This document shows positions 59,967-64,000 of a stretch of DNA of 64,000 nucleotides, piece by piece. This DNA comes from Setaria digitata. Taxonomy: Eukaryota > Nematoda > Chromadorea > Rhabditida > Setariidae. Within the stretch, counting starts at the first letter, position 1. Every line of letters starts with the position of its first letter. The notes under the pieces are model-generated. The model did no database searches. It had not been told where the DNA came from and saw only the letters and a program-made list of their open reading frames with translations. The DNA is taken from the NCBI GenBank assembly GCA_003640385.1, contig RCAB01000219.1, forward strand, positions 1 to 64,000, read 5' to 3'. The translations under genes and the position numbers were made by a program.

Positions 59967-62775
59967 ATGCCAAAACAACGCCAAGCTCCTGTGGATCCTA
60001 ATGCCGAACGAGTTCGGACTCATTTGTTTTTTTCATCCAAAGTACCGCGCAATACTTCAAGACGTAGACGACGGCCACATAGTAAGCATGATATTAATAA
60101 TCAAGCAGATCTCAAGAGACATATAATATGCAATATTCATGGCAAAATTAATAATAGTATATGATGTATCCAGTTGTTACATATAGACAGTTCAGACATA
60201 GTCATTGCTGGTGATTCGGAAGTATTCAGTAAAAATTTCACTTCTGAATTACAGATAAGTTACATCAGATGATGCACCGTAAAGATGAAATGGTGCAAAC
60301 AGCACCGGCAGAATTGGAGCCGTCCTTATGGTCTGGCAATCAACGAGTACTGCATTTCGGACCCATGGCACAACGTGATCCATTTTTCTATTATTATCCA
60401 AAAGGATGGGATGTCCTTTATCCTGCACACTTTGGTTTTTTTCCATATCGGGCAACGTAAGCTTTTTTTTTTTTTTTTCCTTATCATACTTCCCTTAGTA
60501 AATTTGTTTTTCTCGGGTGCGTCACATAATGTTTATGCACTTTGCTAACTTCATTAAAAGAAAGAGAGAGAGGAGGTTATATGTTCGCTAAACTTCTTCC
60601 GGAACCTAGATTTCGAATGCAGAAGTAGATGATCTTTAAGTCTGTATAAATAGTCTCTGCATTCATCCGTATGGCTTCCTTTACTGGTTTGTATTCGGAA
60701 TATAGACTGCTTTTTGACTCTTATTGTGCAAAGTCAGTACTTTGTAACTTCACTTTCATTTTTTTATTTTTCGCCACTTTTGTCTGGTTCTTTTTGCGAA
60801 CCAAAGAATTTACCTCTATCCCTCCTACTTCCTGTATTCTTTTTCCTAAGTTTTATCAACCATATCTTTATGAAGACGATGCTTCATTTCACATTTTAAG
60901 AAGGTTTGACTTGTATTCCAGAAGTTTACTTTTAGACATCTTGTGGAGGATAGAGCTTTGAAAAAAGTCTTGCAAAACTCAAGTGAGTATCAAGTTGTAT
61001 AAGTATGTTCATTTCTCTCTTTCTCTCCCTCTCTCTCTCTCTGAAATAATAGATCTTCTAGTTTTGCATGGATGTCACTCCTGACATTCCGGAGTGCAGT
61101 GATTTTGATTAAGACCGGCCAAAAATATTACTTTTATAAATTTCAGTAGCATTCTTAATGACCTAAAATGCAGTTTTCAACCACTAACTTTTGTAATAAT
61201 TTCGTCTTATGACCCCAGCTAACATAAGTGTTCTCAAAGCTAACTACGTTGTTGGGAAATATTTATTAGATTTTCAGATTTTCTCAACGGCTTCCGTGAA
61301 ATTTGTTTTTCGCATGCTATTGCTGTGATTTCATACGTGACAACTGCAGCATGATTAAAATCAGGTTTCATCTCCGTTCTTTCTTAGATAATGTTCAACT
61401 CATCGAAATTTCAGTTATGTAATTTTTGGCACACTTTTTACAGAAAATTTCGAGGATCATCATCTGCGATTTGCGTTAGCGCATTTGGCACTTTCTTGTC
61501 ACTAGGAGGTGCTTTAATGTTGCTTTTGGCACATTTTTCAATGGATAATTCTCCGCTATTCAATCTGAAATATTATTATCAAAAACCGATACAATTAGCT
61601 GGTTCAGTTTTCCTCATTTGCGGTGTCATCCTCGTGTTGATATCACTCGTCTGTATATCTTTATCAGTTAAGGTTTGTCTTGGTAATCATTCTGTATTTT
61701 GCTACAGATTTTGAATATTCATACTTTTCCATAAATTTTTGAATATATCTATAATATTCATGAATCCTAAATATACATTGGGAAGTGAATTATTCATGAA
61801 TTTAAATATATTATGTTTTTGTTTATAGATTCTAAGTGAGGATATTAGTGCCGAATTTGGACAGCCACGTTTCACAATTTTGAAACAAGCTGTAAGGGTA
61901 CGTTTTCTCCTGTGTCTCTGTTGGTTAGATATCAAGAATTTTGTCCATGGAAAGTAAGGTGCATGTTATGTGGAATCTTAATCATTGTACGAAATTTTTA
62001 CTCAATATCCTTCACTAGCATTGTATACTTTTTTTACGGAAATAATGTAGGAAGTTTGTAAAAGGATGCTTACTTTAGGTTTATATTTTATTAACGAAAC
62101 TACTCTTATAGGAACCCGCTGGTGTTTATGAGAAGTCTCCTTATCAGTCAATGCCACCACCCGCATACCCGGTTTTGGAAAACAAATATACTCAAATGAC
62201 CGTGTTCAGCCCTCAGTCAGAACTGAAATTATACCCACCAGTGTTAGTTATCTTAATAAATGGTCTAATTTCCATTGGAAGCGTGAATCCCATCAATACC
62301 AATCGACATAACAGTATAAGTGAGGATGTGGTACTAGGGCTGCATCATTTGGAAAACTATTAGGGATGATAAATCTTTAAAATTACAATGCTTGATGTTT
62401 ATAGAAATTATATATAACCTTTGTTTTGCAGAATGCCTGGTTGTTCGACATTGTCTTTACATGATCGTTCATCAAGTTCCTATTTTGCTAGTCCATACAA
62501 CACTCTGCGTGCTGTTTCTGCGACAGTGTAATTTCCTTCTTAGAACTGAACATTTTTTAAATGTTGTAAGATCCTTTTCTAAATATTGGAGACTTGTGAA
62601 ATTCAAAATTCAGATAGTTCCTTTCAGACAAACTGACATTGTAAAGGAAAATCCCAGAGCTAGTTCTCTAACAGGCACGCGAAAGCTTTCAAACGATGCT
62701 GTACCACAAGTTCCACGTCGAGCAAGAAGCCTAGCTGCTTCGTCAACAAGGGCAGAAAAAAGTCGCCATACTTGA
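59967..62775 (+). CDS. Unrecognised two-pass membrane protein
   Basis: Seven phase-consistent exons: 59967-60081, 60255-60456, 61444-61672, 61829-61897, 62112-62242, 62432-62527, 62628-62775, giving 329 residues. The N-terminus contains a basic patch (SRRRRRPH), then WDVLYPAHFGFFPYRAT. Two hydrophobic segments follow at about residues 111-132 (AFGTFLSLGGALMLLLAHF) and 146-170 (LAGSVFLICGVILVLISLV), separated by a short loop. The C-terminal half is hydrophilic, with a proline/tyrosine-rich part (PYQSMPPPAYPV; the PPPAYP is PPxY-like) and a basic Ser/Arg-rich end (PQVPRRARSL). Both tails are predicted on the same, probably cytosolic, side. The two-helix layout resembles small TMEM scaffold proteins, but I do not recognise a family. 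AATAAA lies three bases after the stop codon. Confidence 0.85.
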
Positions 62776-63120
62776 CAAATAAATATAAAGTCTTGAAATT
62801 ATGAAGAAAAGACTATAAGTCTTTCGTAGACCAGTTTTTCTGGCTCATTATTGAATTCAATTATAGTTGCATCCTGTTTTGGAATTTATTACATTTCATC
62901 TTCTAGTCTTTCCAGATTTTATCTCCACTGTATTATGTAATTAATGCATTAACTGCATGATATGATTCAATGAAGTGTACTTTGGGTTGCTTCGTAATGA
63001 TATATTCAAGAATTAGAATTGAAACATTTGCTCACTCTTTGGTTATATTAACAATACGGTGGTTGTTAAGTCGGTTGCGTTTAGGTATGGGCATATTTTG
63101 AAGACAGTACCACTGACCAT
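62776..63120. other. Short intergenic region
   Basis: About 345 bases between two same-strand genes. Apart from the poly(A) signal I see nothing specific. The spacing would be compatible with an operon, but no clear acceptor directly before the next ATG is visible. Confidence 0.5.
62778..62783 (+). terminator. Poly(A) signal just after the stop codon
   Basis: AATAAA begins three bases after the stop codon of the two-pass membrane protein, implying a very short 3' UTR if used. Confidence 0.5.
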
Positions 63121-64000
63121 ATGGAACATGTGATAATACTAATATTGTGCTTGTTATTAATGTTATCGAGTATTTTGTTCATATTTTTTCCGGAACATAC
63201 TGATAGGTAGGAAACGATTCTAATATGAAAGCTTTAAGAATTGCAATTGCCGTTACAAAGTTTTGGAATTTTTACGATTTTTGAGATGCATAAGTATATA
63301 CTATCGTACATTAAAATCATTTATCCATCGTTACTTCATGTTGGAGTAGGATGTGCAAATTCGTTTTTAAAATCGCAAGGGAAGGAATTGCACCAATTTA
63401 ATATTATAGAAATTTTCGATTTTCATTCCAAATAGATATTAGAGTAATTTATTAATACCATTAATAGACTTCAATAAACATTCTGTGGATATTGGTGATG
63501 CTACAAGAACAGAGCCATTCCTAGCGAAATTGTTATTTCTCGATACTGAAGTTTTTTTTATCCAATTTAAAGGAAGTGAAATAAAATGTGAAGGTAGAGT
63601 TTTCAATTCATTCACTCATTATTTACATAATTTCCTTTTAATCATTTGATGTCGAGAAAAAATCGGTGGGAAGGGATTGTTCTGTGGGGTAGATACAATT
63701 CAACAGTAGGGAGCTAACAGGTGGGTAGCTACTTTTTTTTTTTCTTATAGAATTTGGTGAATAGCGTGTTATTCTGAAAGCGGTCTTTGAAAACTGAATC
63801 TGAAAATGGCTAGAGTTCAATAATGTTTTTAATAGATGTCAATGGAGGAAGTCCTTCACGAGGTTACTTTGATGTCGGCAAGCGTGAAAATTTTTTCAGA
63901 ATCAAATTAAGTAATTTTTGCCGAGAAATTTTAGTGGTATTACGGATCATATCAAAAAAATTTATCAAGGAAGCGAAGAAATTAACTCTCAAGGGATATC
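63121..64000 (+). CDS. Unrecognised secreted or membrane-anchored protein, 5' part
   Basis: Four phase-consistent exons run off the window end: 63121-63206, 63261-63352, 63468-63593, 63836 onward. The first encodes MEHVIILILCLLLMLSS, a signal peptide or signal anchor. Later parts read HSVDIGDATRTEPFLAKLL, FIQFKGSEIKCE and VNGGSPSRGYFDVGKREN. No family is recognised. Junctions three to four are well supported (TTTTTAATAG acceptor, GGTAGAG donor); the acceptor at 63260 and donor at 63352 are weak and were chosen because they are the options that keep phase. The 64-residue frame ending at 63435 is explained as an unspliced read-through of the second exon. Confidence 0.55.

Overview
This window is eukaryotic, AT-rich and intron-rich. 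Small exons are joined by short to medium introns with GTAAGT-like donors and TTTTCAG/TTTTAG acceptors. Acceptor-like sites lie directly in front of several start codons, as expected for spliced-leader trans-splicing. Together with a C. elegans-style gene set (FEZF, ARF6, p115/USO1, IQSEC, twin-CX9C mitoribosomal protein) this points to a nematode; the base composition and compact gene models would suit a parasitic (spirurid/filarial-like) species, but species level is inference. All gene models below were assembled by hand. Each listed exon chain keeps reading phase across every junction.

Layout: 1-7859 is repeat-rich non-coding DNA with microsatellites and an inverted repeat. 7860-12894 (+) is a secreted protein with four MAM-like modules. 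16566-19499 (-) is a compact FEZF-type zinc-finger repressor. 22562-24042 (-) is ARF6. 27375-38163 (-) is a PDZ-containing class XVIII unconventional myosin in about 30 exons. 39032-45850 (+) is the vesicle tether p115/USO1, divergent from the myosin. 48099-49678 (-) holds three exons of an unrecognised gene whose 5' end I could not resolve. 50164-54005 (-) is an IQSEC/BRAG-type Sec7-PH ARF exchange factor. 55617-57635 (+) is a mitochondrial class I release factor. 58289-59427 (-) is a CHCHD1/MRPS37-like mitoribosomal protein convergent with it. 59967-62775 (+) is an unrecognised two-pass membrane protein. 63121 to the window end (+) is the 5' part of another unrecognised gene with an N-terminal hydrophobic segment.

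Functional themes: ARF6 and an IQSEC-type GEF (known ARF6 activators) are both present, alongside a Golgi tether and an actin-associated myosin, so membrane traffic and cytoskeleton dominate the centre. The right side has two convergent mitochondrial translation genes. I found no CRISPR array, phage-like, viral or bacterial-type system. The most unusual sequence signals are a triplicated 5' splice site at the repressor-motif exon of fezf-1, an unbroken 286-nt poly-T tract in the first intron of uso-1, a foldback (MITE-like) element, and the unassigned gene downstream of IQSEC.
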